From positions 1-47,306 of the forward strand of contig CALAPY010000086.1 in the NCBI GenBank assembly GCA_937891015.1: a stretch of 47,306 bases of DNA. The letters are read 5' to 3'. Positions 16,276 through 24,458 of this stretch are shown one piece after another. Numbering within the stretch: the stretch's first letter is position 1; each line of letters opens with the position of its first letter. Source of the stretch: UBA2108 sp002713215 (lineage in GTDB: Bacteria; Bacteroidota; Bacteroidia; Flavobacteriales_G; Salibacteraceae). A program made the translations under genes and the position numbers. Under the pieces are notes generated by a model. It searched no databases. It was given only the letters and a program-made list of their open reading frames with translations, and was not told the origin of the DNA.

Positions 16276-17019
16276 TTATATCCAGGAGAGTCGTCTTAAT
16301 ACCTGCTCCCTCCTACGGACGGATACCGGAAGTTCAATTCCATTGGTAAGAAGCATTTTGTGCTGATTAGAACGACGGTAAGATTTGATCATATTTATAT
16401 TGACCAGGTGCGAGCGGTGGATTCGAATAAAACCATCGTTCTTAAGTTCGTTCTCAAATTCTTTCAGGGTTTTTGAAACCACTATTTTTCGTCCATCAAT
16501 CAAGTAAAACAGGGTATAATTGATATCTGCTTCGCAACGAATTATATCAGCCTTTTGAATCACGTGAATGGCCTCGGCAGTTCGAATAACCATACGATCA
16601 CTCGATGTTTTACTAATGGAATCCAACAACCCCTGGTGACTACGCAGAATTTCTTCCTTAAATAAGATTTGTTCTTTCGCTCGTTTAATACTTCTTACCA
16701 GGTCCTGCTCGGATACAGGCTTAAGCAGATAATCAATGGCATTAAACTTAAAGGCTTTGATAGCGTATTGATCGTATGCCGTAACGAAAACAATTTTTAT
16801 TGATTTCGATTGCATATTCTTCAACAAATCGAAACCAGAACCATCTCCTAAACGAACGTCTAAAAAAATGAGATCCGGATGGTACTTATTCAATACCTCC
16901 AACGCGTTTTTAACCCCATTGGCTTCCGCAATGACCTTTACATCAGGTGAAGAATATTCAATCAACGATCGAATTGCTTTCCGAATTTTTCGTTCGTCAT
17001 CAACTATAAGTACCTTCAT
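16276..17019 (-). CDS. LytTR-family response regulator
   Basis: 247 residues: receiver domain (VDDER 6-10, phospho-acceptor Asp54 in LIFLDVRLGDGSG, Lys in YLLKPVSEQDL) and C-terminal LytTR DNA-binding domain (IIRCEADINYTLFYLIDGRK, then FIRIHRSHLVNINMIKSYRR). The start ATG overlaps the stop of the kinase gene by 4 bases (ATGA), so the two are translationally coupled. LytTR regulators bind paired short direct repeats; the direct repeat pair upstream of the kinase is a candidate site. Confidence 0.94.
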   Translation of the reverse strand: MKVLIVDDERKIRKAIRSLIEYSSPDVKVIAEANGVKNALEVLNKYHPDLIFLDVRLGDGSGFDLLKNMQSKSIKIVFVTAYDQYAIKAFKFNAIDYLLKPVSEQDLVRSIKRAKEQILFKEEILRSHQGLLDSISKTSSDRMVIRTAEAIHVIQKADIIRCEADINYTLFYLIDGRKIVVSKTLKEFENELKNDGFIRIHRSHLVNINMIKSYRRSNQHKMLLTNGIELPVSVRRREQVLRRLSWI

Positions 17020-18902
17020 GACTTAACGTAATTGTAGAAAGTAAGCCGGACCAGGGTTCCTGATCTTTTCTCAGGATTCCATCCCAGGTTAATCACTTCC
17101 AGTTTATTATCCATTCCCTGCCAACGTTTGAGGTATGCTAGCCTATCCTTAATTAATTGCATTCCTCGAGGTCGCAAACTGTTGCCACTTTCGGCAGTAT
17201 TTATCCCCTTACCATTGTCCTCTATTTCCAGAATCAGTTGTCTATCGGCCTTCTTTACCTTTACGTGTACCTTACCTCCCGATTTCATTTCCCGAAGCCC
17301 ATGTTCTATCGCGTTTTCAATAAACGGTTGAATAATCATAGTAGGAATTTTGATCTGATGAGTCCGGAGCTCCCCGTCGACATCAATTTCGTATTTAAAT
17401 TTCTCTTCAAACCGAAGTTCTTGAAGGCTTAGGTACAACTCCACCAATTTTATTTCCTGAACCAATGTTGTGAAATCGAGCGAGGAGTTCTCTAAAATCA
17501 TTCGCATAAGGGTTGAAAAACTGGAAAGGTAATTTCCAGCTGTTATTGGATCATTCTCGAAAATCACTCCTTGAATCGCTCCCAGGGAATTGTACAAAAA
17601 ATGGGGATTAATTTGCGCCCTAAGCAAACGATGTTCAACTTCCATTTGTTTTTTTTCCGACTGAGATTTTGTTAGTCGAAACCGAATAAGGGCAATGGCA
17701 ATTATCGTTAGCAACAGAATGATAGCCAATATTAAAAGCCAGTTTCGGTATTCCTCTTTTACTTTGGCTAATTCAGCATTAGCCTTTAGGGTTTTTATTT
17801 CTTGTTCCTTTTTTTGAATTTCATATTTCTTTTCGAAATTGGCTAGTTCTCTTATTTTTTCAACGGTAGCCAACGAGTCTTTAAGGTTCATCCACAACCG
17901 AAGGTATTTGTTAGATAATTCATAGTCTCCATTTTGGTCGTAGTGCAATGAAAGGTTGTCGTAAGCAGAAGAATAGAACTTAAGCTGGTCATATTTCTTA
18001 ATCACTTCTAAAGCTTTTAAATCATAGTAAACTGCAGAATCTGGCTTTTGGCTGTGGGCGTAAACTCTTGCAATGGTTAGTAGCGTGATCACCCGAGTCT
18101 CTGAACCAATACAATCTACAGATTTACAACTCAATGCTTGTTTACAATAAGGAATGGCTTCAGACTGCTTGCCTTTTAAATCCAGAATTTGGCAAATAGC
18201 GCTATTCATTGATGCCATAAAATAATTTGCTCCTTCTCTTTTGGCCATTTTGAGCACTCTCTGGTAAACCACCAATGCACTATCGTACTTTTTCTCTATA
18301 AGAAAGATATCTCCTAGCTTAGCCAATGGAATCATAGATCGTGCACTATCTTTACGGTAGGTGTCCGTATTAAACGACTCTCTAAGAACCTGCCTGGCCA
18401 GGCCATAATCGTTTAGAAATACGTAGTTGGTTGATAAAGACAACAGCGCATCTGATTTGCCTTTCGAATCATCAATGCTGTCATAAATCCCGATCGATTC
18501 TAATAGTTCTTGTATGGCTAAGGCATATTGACCTAAAGTAGAATGATATACCCCACCCGATATTTTTAATGCTTCGGCCCGATGGTACAGGTTTTCAGCA
18601 GAGTTTGCCAACTCTAAATACCTGGAAACGGTTAAACCCAAACTATCGAAACCGGACATTCTCTGATAACACCTACACAGTGTCCGTAGTCCTCTAAGTT
18701 GTACTGCAGTATCATTTTGACTTTCTGCATACAACAGCAATTCTTTTGTTAGCAGCAAAGCACTATCCAAATCACTCAACCACAAAGACTGTATCTCAGT
18801 ATAAGCCTCTTCTACTCTTGCACTATCACAACCCTGGCTATGGAGGCATTTGAATTGCCCAATCAGTAGTACGATTAGAACTATACATTTTAAATTAGCC
18901 AT
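17016..18902 (-). CDS. TPR-containing LytS-type sensor histidine kinase
   Basis: 628 residues: signal peptide (LKCIVLIVLLIGQFKCLHSQ), TPR repeats over about 60-340, coiled coil, a membrane helix (NWLLILAIILLLTIIAIALI, about 390-409), then the His_kinase (LytS) domain with phospho-acceptor His434 in AQINPHFLYNSLGAIQG, and a HATPase (PTMIIQPFIENAIEHGLREM, IEDNGKGIN, PRGMQLIKDRLAYL). It forms a two-component pair with the overlapping LytTR regulator. The periplasmic TPR part is probably the sensor; the signal is unknown. Confidence 0.93.
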   Translation of the reverse strand: MANLKCIVLIVLLIGQFKCLHSQGCDSARVEEAYTEIQSLWLSDLDSALLLTKELLLYAESQNDTAVQLRGLRTLCRCYQRMSGFDSLGLTVSRYLELANSAENLYHRAEALKISGGVYHSTLGQYALAIQELLESIGIYDSIDDSKGKSDALLSLSTNYVFLNDYGLARQVLRESFNTDTYRKDSARSMIPLAKLGDIFLIEKKYDSALVVYQRVLKMAKREGANYFMASMNSAICQILDLKGKQSEAIPYCKQALSCKSVDCIGSETRVITLLTIARVYAHSQKPDSAVYYDLKALEVIKKYDQLKFYSSAYDNLSLHYDQNGDYELSNKYLRLWMNLKDSLATVEKIRELANFEKKYEIQKKEQEIKTLKANAELAKVKEEYRNWLLILAIILLLTIIAIALIRFRLTKSQSEKKQMEVEHRLLRAQINPHFLYNSLGAIQGVIFENDPITAGNYLSSFSTLMRMILENSSLDFTTLVQEIKLVELYLSLQELRFEEKFKYEIDVDGELRTHQIKIPTMIIQPFIENAIEHGLREMKSGGKVHVKVKKADRQLILEIEDNGKGINTAESGNSLRPRGMQLIKDRLAYLKRWQGMDNKLEVINLGWNPEKRSGTLVRLTFYNYVKS

Positions 18903-18938
18903 TGCAACAGTTACATTGCAAGGCTAGTGAATTATTTT

Positions 18939-18984
18939 GATGATATTCAATAAATCGATTTACGCTAAATCAATTTATATCATC
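18939..18984. promoter_or_regulatory. direct repeats nested in an inverted repeat upstream of the LytS/LytTR pair
   Basis: TAAATCGATTTA (18951-18962, a perfect palindrome) and TAAATCAATTTA (18966-18977, one base different) are direct repeats with a 15-base period. They are flanked by GATGATAT (18939-18946) and ATATCATC (18977-18984). The site lies 37-82 bases upstream of the kinase start (18902, minus), a good place for an operator. Confidence 0.5.
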
Positions 18985-19078
18985 GAAAAATAAAACTGGA
19001 AAGTGACGATGGAAAGTATATGGAGGCTAACCACCAGGGCTTGCTGTACTCCTTAATTAAATTATGTTTTATCGATTG

Positions 19079-19720
19079 TTAATATTCAATAGCATCTCCA
19101 CATTCATCCTTAGACGGATCAATTCCACACGTAGAGCTATCGTCTTTAAAAAACCAGTTAAATTTATTGCACTTTATCTTGTTGATTTTATCGTGTAATT
19201 CAATGCCGATATTAGGTTCTGTAATCTCGCCATCCTTGAAATTTTTATTAAACCCGGGTAAGGAAAAGGATTCTACAATCTCGCTTCCATCCCTGGGAAA
19301 CCGGTCTTGAGCAGCAGCTAAAACGCTGGCACCGCCTCTACCACCTGGAGATGTAGCCATCAAGAAAACGGGTTTTTCTCCAAACACTTTTCTCCCAGGA
19401 ATTCTGGATAACCAATCGTAGATATTCTTAAAGGCGGCACTGTAACTTCCATTATGTTCAGCCAGGGAAACCAGGAGCAAATCTGCATTATCAATGGCTG
19501 AAGCCAACTCACTTATTTTGTTGGGTATTCCACCATCGCGTTCCTTGTCAACACTAAAAATATCAACTTCAAAGTCATTTAAATCCAACAGCTCTACACT
19601 TGCGGGGTCAAAAAATGAACTTACATGTTTAACCAACTTTTTATTGATAGACTCCCTACTGCTACTTCCTGCAAAACCTACTATTTTCAAACCGTTGTTC
19701 CCCTTTAAAATCTCACGCAA
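19079..19720 (-). CDS. NADPH-dependent FMN reductase family protein
   Basis: 213 residues with a flavodoxin-like fold. The FMN-binding start is LKIVGFAGSSSRESINKKLV (residues 11-30), with ADLLLVSLAEHNGSYSAAFK and the following NIYDWLSRIP, then FLMATSPGGRGGASVLAAAQ. These are family motifs of small flavin reductases. The last 30 residues after IKCNKFNWFF form an acidic tail with three more Cys/Asp groups (STCGIDPSKDECGDAIEY) that I do not expect in the family. Single-gene unit; substrate unknown. Confidence 0.85.
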   Translation of the reverse strand: MREILKGNNGLKIVGFAGSSSRESINKKLVKHVSSFFDPASVELLDLNDFEVDIFSVDKERDGGIPNKISELASAIDNADLLLVSLAEHNGSYSAAFKNIYDWLSRIPGRKVFGEKPVFLMATSPGGRGGASVLAAAQDRFPRDGSEIVESFSLPGFNKNFKDGEITEPNIGIELHDKINKIKCNKFNWFFKDDSSTCGIDPSKDECGDAIEY

Positions 19721-19760
19721 TGTTACTCCAATTTAACCAAATTAATTGACTCGGAATTGA

Positions 19761-19821
19761 CACTAAATCTTAAACCATTTTGTTGAGTTTTTCAATTTTA
19801 AGAAAGTATTAAGATTTGGTG
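19761..19821. repeat. dyad upstream of the DUF2911 gene
   Basis: CACTAAATCTTAA (19761-19773) and TTAAGATTTGGTG (19809-19821) pair at 12 of 13 positions across a 35-base spacer. It lies in the divergent gap between the FMN reductase and the DUF2911 gene, where an operator would be expected. No T-run follows on either strand. Confidence 0.35.
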
Positions 19822-19915
19822 CCTTTAGCATTGGTAACCAACCGCTGGGAATAATTGTTCAGGCCGAATTTGTGTTCACTCCTATATTCGACACCAATTC
19901 TAAAAAATTTAAAAC

Positions 19916-21013
19916 ATGCGCTGGTCCATTATTCTATTTATGAGTTTGGTATTGTTCCATTCCAATTCTCTTTTTGCTCAACAAACACTAACTGCTACCA
20001 CTCCTATGGTAAGCCCTAAGGCTTCAATTTCTCAAACTGTGGGAATTACTAAAATTGAAGTTATCTACTCCCGCCCTGCGGTAAGAGAGCGGCAAGTATG
20101 GGGAAAGGTGGTTCGTTTTAGTCAAGAGCCGTCGAAAAGAGAAAAAGGTAAAACCAGGCCGTGGCGTGCCGGTGCTAATGAAAACACAATTATCACTTTT
20201 AGTACCGATGCATTCGTTGACAGTATCCCCATAAAAGCAGGTTCTTATGGGGTGTATATGTATATTCAGGAAAGTGGAGATATAGAATGTATATTTTCTT
20301 CAAACTATCAGTCCTGGGGCTCTTATTATTACGACCCTGAAAAAACGGTGGCAACGGTAAACACCAAATGGCAGGATCACAAGCATACGGAGAGAATGAA
20401 GTTTGATTTTGATAGTTTAACTCAATCCACAGTGCTACTTACCCTAAAATGGGGAAATAAATCCATTCCCGTACCCATTCAGGTCGACATAAAAGCAACA
20501 ACGCTTAAAAACCTACAGCAGGAAATTCAGAGCCGTCATATGATCAATCATATGGGCCCCCAGGAAGCTGCAGAATGGTGTTTACGAAACGACACTAATT
20601 TGGAGCAGGCGCTGCGATGGGCTAACTATTCCATTTCATTCGTGAAGGTTTTTTCCAACCTAAAAATAAAATCAGAAATTCTTGAAAAGCTTGACCGACC
20701 TGATGAAGCAGAGGAAATTATGAAAGAAGCCTTATCGATGGGTTCAGTTTTTGAACTTCACAGGTATGGAGGTCAAATGTTAAAACAGAAAAAAATAGAC
20801 CAGGCCTTTGAAATATTTCAATTCAATGCTAAGAAGCATCCAAATCAATGGCCCGTTAACTATGGATTATCCAAAGCGTATTCGGCTAAATCAGAGTTTA
20901 AGACGGCAATTAAATACATGAATAAAGCCATTGAAAATTGTCCAAATGAATCAACCCTAGCCTTCCTCAAGCAAAAATTGGAACTATTGAAGAACGGTGA
21001 AGTTATTAGCTAG
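19916..21013 (+). CDS. exported DUF2911 protein with TPR C-terminus
   Basis: 365 residues with a signal peptide (SIILFMSLVLFHSNSLFAQQ). Residues about 25-195 are DUF2911: ISQTVGITKIEVIYSRPAVR, WGKVV, PWRAGANENTIITFSTD, and AGSYGVYMYIQ. The last 150 residues hold TPR-like helices (RPDEAEEIMKEALSMG, AIKYMNKAIENCPNESTLAF). DUF2911 proteins are common periplasmic or secreted proteins of Bacteroidota with no established function. Stand-alone plus-strand gene, convergent with msrB. Confidence 0.87.
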   Translation: MRWSIILFMSLVLFHSNSLFAQQTLTATTPMVSPKASISQTVGITKIEVIYSRPAVRERQVWGKVVRFSQEPSKREKGKTRPWRAGANENTIITFSTDAFVDSIPIKAGSYGVYMYIQESGDIECIFSSNYQSWGSYYYDPEKTVATVNTKWQDHKHTERMKFDFDSLTQSTVLLTLKWGNKSIPVPIQVDIKATTLKNLQQEIQSRHMINHMGPQEAAEWCLRNDTNLEQALRWANYSISFVKVFSNLKIKSEILEKLDRPDEAEEIMKEALSMGSVFELHRYGGQMLKQKKIDQAFEIFQFNAKKHPNQWPVNYGLSKAYSAKSEFKTAIKYMNKAIENCPNESTLAFLKQKLELLKNGEVIS

Positions 21014-21045
21014 TTCATTCATTAAATGTTGGATTGTATTTAAGG

Positions 21046-21495
21046 TTACTCCTCTTTAATCAAATTAATTGACTCTGAATTAATACAATACCGCAAGCCA
21101 CTTGGTGCCGGACCATCAGGAAAAACATGGCCCAAATGACCATCACAGGTATTACACATAACTTCTACCCGGGTCATTCCAAAAGATGTGTCTTTGTGGT
21201 ATTTAATGGCATTCTCCTTAATGGGTTGTGTAAAACTGGGCCACCCTGTACCTGACTCAAATTTTATAGTAGAATCGAATAACGGCGCATTGCAGCAAAT
21301 GCAACTGTACTTACCGGCATCGTGGGCCTCACAATATTCACCCGAACCAGGCCTCTCGGTCCCTTTTTCTCGCGTAATTCTATATTGTTCGGGAGTTAAT
21401 ATGCTTCTCCACTCTTCTTCGGTTTTTTCCACCCTTCTATTCGGGGCTAAATTTCCTTTAGTTGCAAATCGTATTACGTCGTTCCAGTTTATCAT
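21046..21495 (-). CDS. msrB: peptide-methionine (R)-S-oxide reductase
   Basis: 149 residues, the full MsrB domain. It reduces methionine-R-sulfoxide in proteins using thioredoxin. Visible motifs: EEWRSILTPEQYRITREKGT, zinc ligands in YSCICCNAPLF and EVMCNTCDGHLGHVFPDGP, SGTGWPSF, and the catalytic Cys in LRYCINSESI. No signal peptide, so cytoplasmic. Both CxxC pairs needed for zinc are present. Single gene, convergent with the DUF2911 gene (32-base gap). Confidence 0.96.
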   Translation of the reverse strand: MINWNDVIRFATKGNLAPNRRVEKTEEEWRSILTPEQYRITREKGTERPGSGEYCEAHDAGKYSCICCNAPLFDSTIKFESGTGWPSFTQPIKENAIKYHKDTSFGMTRVEVMCNTCDGHLGHVFPDGPAPSGLRYCINSESINLIKEE

Positions 21496-21594
21496 TAAGC
21501 AATCCTCAAGTTCAATGTCTAATTAAAACACAATTTTACCTCAAAAAAGTTCGATGTAATGGTGTGAAAATGACAAGAACTTATGTCAATAAGG

Positions 21595-21633
21595 TAAAAT
21601 ACGGTATTTCAGCAAGTTGATTGCCGTATTTTA
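21595..21633. repeat. 10-bp inverted repeat in the msrB/sigma intergenic gap
   Basis: TAAAATACGG (21595-21604) and CCGTATTTTA (21624-21633) are perfect inverted copies with a 19-base spacer, in the roughly 290-base gap between divergent msrB and the second ECF sigma gene. It may be an operator. The rest of the gap shows nothing else that I can support. Confidence 0.4.
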
Positions 21634-21789
21634 TTCGGTAAAACACAGCCGTCTCATTTACGATTTTAAAGATTTTATAACCTTAACCTCTTCCAATCTG
21701 ATCTACTTTTAAAAATTATTTTCAAAAAAATGCAAGGAAAAAGAAATCTTGCGTCTTTAGGATTGAACTGCTTAATGTAGTGCTTTACA

Positions 21790-22332
21790 ATGTCACCCAA
21801 ATCTGAGAATAGAGAAAAGCTGGAATCCTTTTTTAAAGAGGAATATACCACCCTTAAAAATTATGTGGGTTCCCGATTAAAATCCAGTGCTTCAAAAGAT
21901 ACGGAAGACATTGTTCAGGACGTAGCATTTAACTTATTTGCAGGTGCAGACGGGTACGGTCCAATAAGTAATGTAGCCGGCTTTGTTTATCGTTCGGTTA
22001 AAAATAAAATCATCGATACTCTGCGCAAAGGCAATCGAGAGATTAACGTAGCCGACGACAACGAAGCTAAATGGTTCGAGTTTGCGGAACTGATGAGCGG
22101 AAATTCGGAACAATTGTTTTCGGATGAACTGGTCAAATCCTTAAAGGAAGCCATGGACCATTTAAAACCACTGGATTATGAAATCATTATGGCGGTGGAT
22201 TTTGAAGGCTATACGTTTAGAGAAATTTCGGAAGAAACCGGAACTCCCGAAGGAACTCTAATGTCCAGACGACATAGAGCACTATCAAAGCTTTATAAAG
22301 CATTAAAAGAAAAAAGAAAAATTAGAAATTGA
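21790..22332 (+). CDS. RNA polymerase ECF sigma factor
   Basis: 180 residues. Region 2: KDTEDIVQDVAFNLFAGADG and VAGFVYRSVKNKIIDTLRKG; region 4: DHLKPLDYEIIMAVDFEGYT followed by FREISEETGTPEGTLMSRRH. Start ATG at 21790. The gene is followed after 16 bases by a two-helix membrane protein and then an overlapping small gene. No anti-sigma domain is obvious, so the membrane protein is the best candidate for a regulator. Confidence 0.92.
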   Translation: MSPKSENREKLESFFKEEYTTLKNYVGSRLKSSASKDTEDIVQDVAFNLFAGADGYGPISNVAGFVYRSVKNKIIDTLRKGNREINVADDNEAKWFEFAELMSGNSEQLFSDELVKSLKEAMDHLKPLDYEIIMAVDFEGYTFREISEETGTPEGTLMSRRHRALSKLYKALKEKRKIRN

Positions 22333-22348
22333 ACTTAAAACAAACATT

Positions 22349-22789
22349 ATGAAAGAATATTTTAAACACAAAATGCGCGAAAAAAGCCCCGTTGTTATTA
22401 TAGGAATGGTGCTATTCGGAATTGTTGCCATAACAGGTCTGGCCATTCTATTTGGTTATATCCTAATGTCCTTGTGGAATTGGTTAATGCCTATGCTATT
22501 TGGCTTACCTGTAATAAGCTACTGGCAGGCAGTTGGATTATTCATCCTGGCTAAAATTCTTTTTGGTTTTGGTGGAGGAAGTGGTTCCGGCGGAGGAAAA
22601 TCTCACAGAAGAAACAAAGAACATTGTAGAGACAAACGAAGGAGATCACGCGATTTTTCCAAATGGGAACACTACGATAAGTTCTGGGAGGAAAAAGGCG
22701 AACAGGCTTATGAGGATTACGTGAAAGAGTTGAACACTGATGATGCTGTGGAAATCATAGAGGAAGACCCCAAACAAGATGGAAAATAG
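22349..22789 (+). CDS. two-helix membrane protein in ECF sigma operon
   Basis: 146 residues: a short cytoplasmic start, two membrane helices (VVIIGMVLFGIVAITGLAIL about 15-34 and VISYWQAVGLFILAKILFGF about 55-74), a Gly-Ser linker (GGGSGSGGGKSH), a very basic patch (RRNKEHCRDKRRRSRDF), and an acidic tail. I recognise no named family. Directly after the sigma gene and overlapping the next gene by 11 bases, so it is co-translated with it. It could be an anti-sigma or a metal-related membrane partner; inference only. Confidence 0.8.
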   Translation: MKEYFKHKMREKSPVVIIGMVLFGIVAITGLAILFGYILMSLWNWLMPMLFGLPVISYWQAVGLFILAKILFGFGGGSGSGGGKSHRRNKEHCRDKRRRSRDFSKWEHYDKFWEEKGEQAYEDYVKELNTDDAVEIIEEDPKQDGK

Positions 22790-23012
22790 TCACGTAATTG
22801 TACTTAAGACGGATATTGAGTCGGAGCACATGCTCCGACCTTTATCTTCTTTGTTTGAAAACCACAAATCAATTGGAGATTGGTCGGTTGATTTAGAAGA
22901 TAGAGATAAGGTACTTCGTGTGGTAGCTACTACGCAATTAAATGAACTGGCGGTAATCCGGTTATTGGCTAAAAACGGATTCCAGGCTGAAGATCTGATG
23001 CCGGAGAATTAG
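22779..23012 (+). CDS. small HMA-like (ferredoxin-fold) protein without CxxC
   Basis: 77 residues. The strand-helix-strand order fits a heavy-metal-associated-type ferredoxin fold: HVIVLKTDIESEHMLRPLSS, IGDWSVDLEDRDKVLRVVAT, then LAVIRLLAKNGFQAEDL. The metal-binding CxxC of true HMA domains is missing (no Cys at all), so it should not bind copper in the usual way. It overlaps the preceding gene by 11 bases, so it belongs to the sigma factor operon. Fold assignment is from pattern only. Confidence 0.7.
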   Translation: MENSHVIVLKTDIESEHMLRPLSSLFENHKSIGDWSVDLEDRDKVLRVVATTQLNELAVIRLLAKNGFQAEDLMPEN

Positions 23013-23024
23013 TTCTTCGGCCAA

Positions 23025-23735
23025 TTATAGATGTTGATCTATAATTTGTTGAAGTTCCTTTTTACCAATAATTCCGGTATGCCTCCAAACGGCTTTTCCT
23101 GATTTATAAAGAATAAATACAGGTACCCCAACCACTTTATAATGGTTTGCGACTTCCTTACTTTTATCAGCGTCCACGCGAAGAACTCCTGCTCTGCCCT
23201 TATACTCATTTTGTAGTTCATCAACAATTGGAGCCATTTTCTTACACGGAGCACACCATACGGTATGGAAATCAACTAATACAAGTTGTTGACCTCCAAG
23301 TTTACTTCTAAATTCTTCCAGCGACAATGATCTAATGTTCTTATCCGCTTTGGCAGTTGATTTGGTAATCGGAAAATTAGCAGCCTGCCAGGCTCTTATA
23401 CCACCGTTGAGATTGTATAAATCATTAAATCCCAACTGAGCCATGGTTTTTACTGCACCGGAAGAGCGTCCACCGGAAGCGCAATAAACATAAACGGGCT
23501 TATCCTTTTGCATCAAGCCAATTTTTCTCTTAAAATCCGGATCGTAATAATTAATAAAACTAGCTCCTTCAATATACCCACCAGCCACTTCTTCAGGAGT
23601 TCTAACGTCGAGAATAATTCCATTATTACTCCCAATTAATTTGCGAAATTCCTCCACTCCGACATTGGATATATTTTGTGCAAAAACCATACTGGTTAGC
23701 ATAATTATCGCTCCGGTAAATAATGACCTGATCAT
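23025..23735 (-). CDS. exported rhodanese-thioredoxin fusion
   Basis: 236 residues: signal peptide (LFTGAIIMLTSMVFAQ), rhodanese domain (about 25-125, catalytic Cys85 in VYVYCASGGRSSG) and thioredoxin domain (about 138-236, WCAPC with Cys161 and Cys164 in VDFHTVWCAPCKKMAPIVDE, cis-Pro in VVGVPVFILY). It would act in the periplasm on sulfur transfer or disulfide reduction. The gene is divergent from norC, and their shared 256-base gap contains the FNR-like box. A link to haem/cytochrome maturation is possible but not shown. Confidence 0.9.
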   Translation of the reverse strand: MIRSLFTGAIIMLTSMVFAQNISNVGVEEFRKLIGSNNGIILDVRTPEEVAGGYIEGASFINYYDPDFKRKIGLMQKDKPVYVYCASGGRSSGAVKTMAQLGFNDLYNLNGGIRAWQAANFPITKSTAKADKNIRSLSLEEFRSKLGGQQLVLVDFHTVWCAPCKKMAPIVDELQNEYKGRAGVLRVDADKSKEVANHYKVVGVPVFILYKSGKAVWRHTGIIGKKELQQIIDQHL

Positions 23736-23892
23736 AACAACTATTTAGGCAACAAATTTACCATGGAACTACGCACACTTAAGTAACCATTGTCACATGA
23801 AATGCAAACTCCTATAAACATAATCAAAGGTGATATCTACACTACCCATATTCTCAATTTTAATAAAAAACTGACATTAAACTTACCTCTAT

Positions 23893-23906
23893 CTGATAAA
23901 GATCAC
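23893..23906 (+). promoter_or_regulatory. FNR/DNR-type box before norC
   Basis: CTGATAAAGATCAC contains the palindrome TGAT-AAAG-ATCA (23894-23905), the core of the Crp/Fnr-family site TTGAT-N4-ATCAA. A -7-like element TAATTTTA (23929-23936, one mismatch to TAnnTTTG) follows. The box centre would lie about 43 bases before the start of transcription, close to the class II activator position. norC starts at 23992. Confidence 0.55.
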
Positions 23907-23991
23907 ATCACACTCTTTTTACCCGTTTTAATTTTACAAAACGAAATAAAAGATAAGAAGGTCTTTTTTTATATGAACTAAAATTATTGTT

Positions 23992-24438
23992 ATGCTATCA
24001 AAAAGTCAAGCCAAGGTATTTTTCCTGGGTGGTACAGTATTATTTGCCTCACTGTTCTTGGGCCTATCCTTCGATACGGTGAGCAATCGCGTTGGTGAAC
24101 AAACCAACGAGGATCAATTAACGGAGTCTGCAATTGCTGGCCGGGTTATTTGGGACGAAAACAATTGTATGGGTTGTCATACCCTGCTCGGTGAGGGTGC
24201 ATATTATGCTCCTGAGCTAACCAAAGTAATAGAACGTAGGGGTGCGGGCTATGTAAAAACGGTTATGATGCAACCCAATTCATGGGCTCCTAATGGTAGG
24301 CACATGGTTGCTTATAACCTCTCCGAAGAAGAAGCCAACAATATGGTCGATTTTCTTACCTGGATTGGAAATATGGATCTGAATGGATTTCCTGCCAAGC
24401 CCAAGTATGAAGTAAAGAAAAATGAAACTGAAGATTAA
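23992..24438 (+). CDS. norC: nitric oxide reductase subunit C (cytochrome c)
   Basis: 148 residues, full length. One N-terminal membrane anchor (KVFFLGGTVLFASLFLGLSF, about 8-27), then a monohaem cytochrome c domain with CMGCH at 59-63 and the family sequence NNCMGCHTLLGEGAYYAPEL. The axial Met is probably Met105 in GRHMVAYNLSEEE. NorC passes electrons from periplasmic cytochromes to NorB for 2 NO to N2O. It is followed after 20 bases by norB, and preceded by an FNR/DNR-like box. Confidence 0.97.
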   Translation: MLSKSQAKVFFLGGTVLFASLFLGLSFDTVSNRVGEQTNEDQLTESAIAGRVIWDENNCMGCHTLLGEGAYYAPELTKVIERRGAGYVKTVMMQPNSWAPNGRHMVAYNLSEEEANNMVDFLTWIGNMDLNGFPAKPKYEVKKNETED

Positions 24439-24458
24439 TTCATTAAAAGATAGAAGTC

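Noticed and set aside
23790..23981. 63-codon plus-strand frame before norC
   Set aside because: Starts with TTG, has no family pattern and covers the FNR-like box and promoter region, so it is more likely the norC regulatory region.
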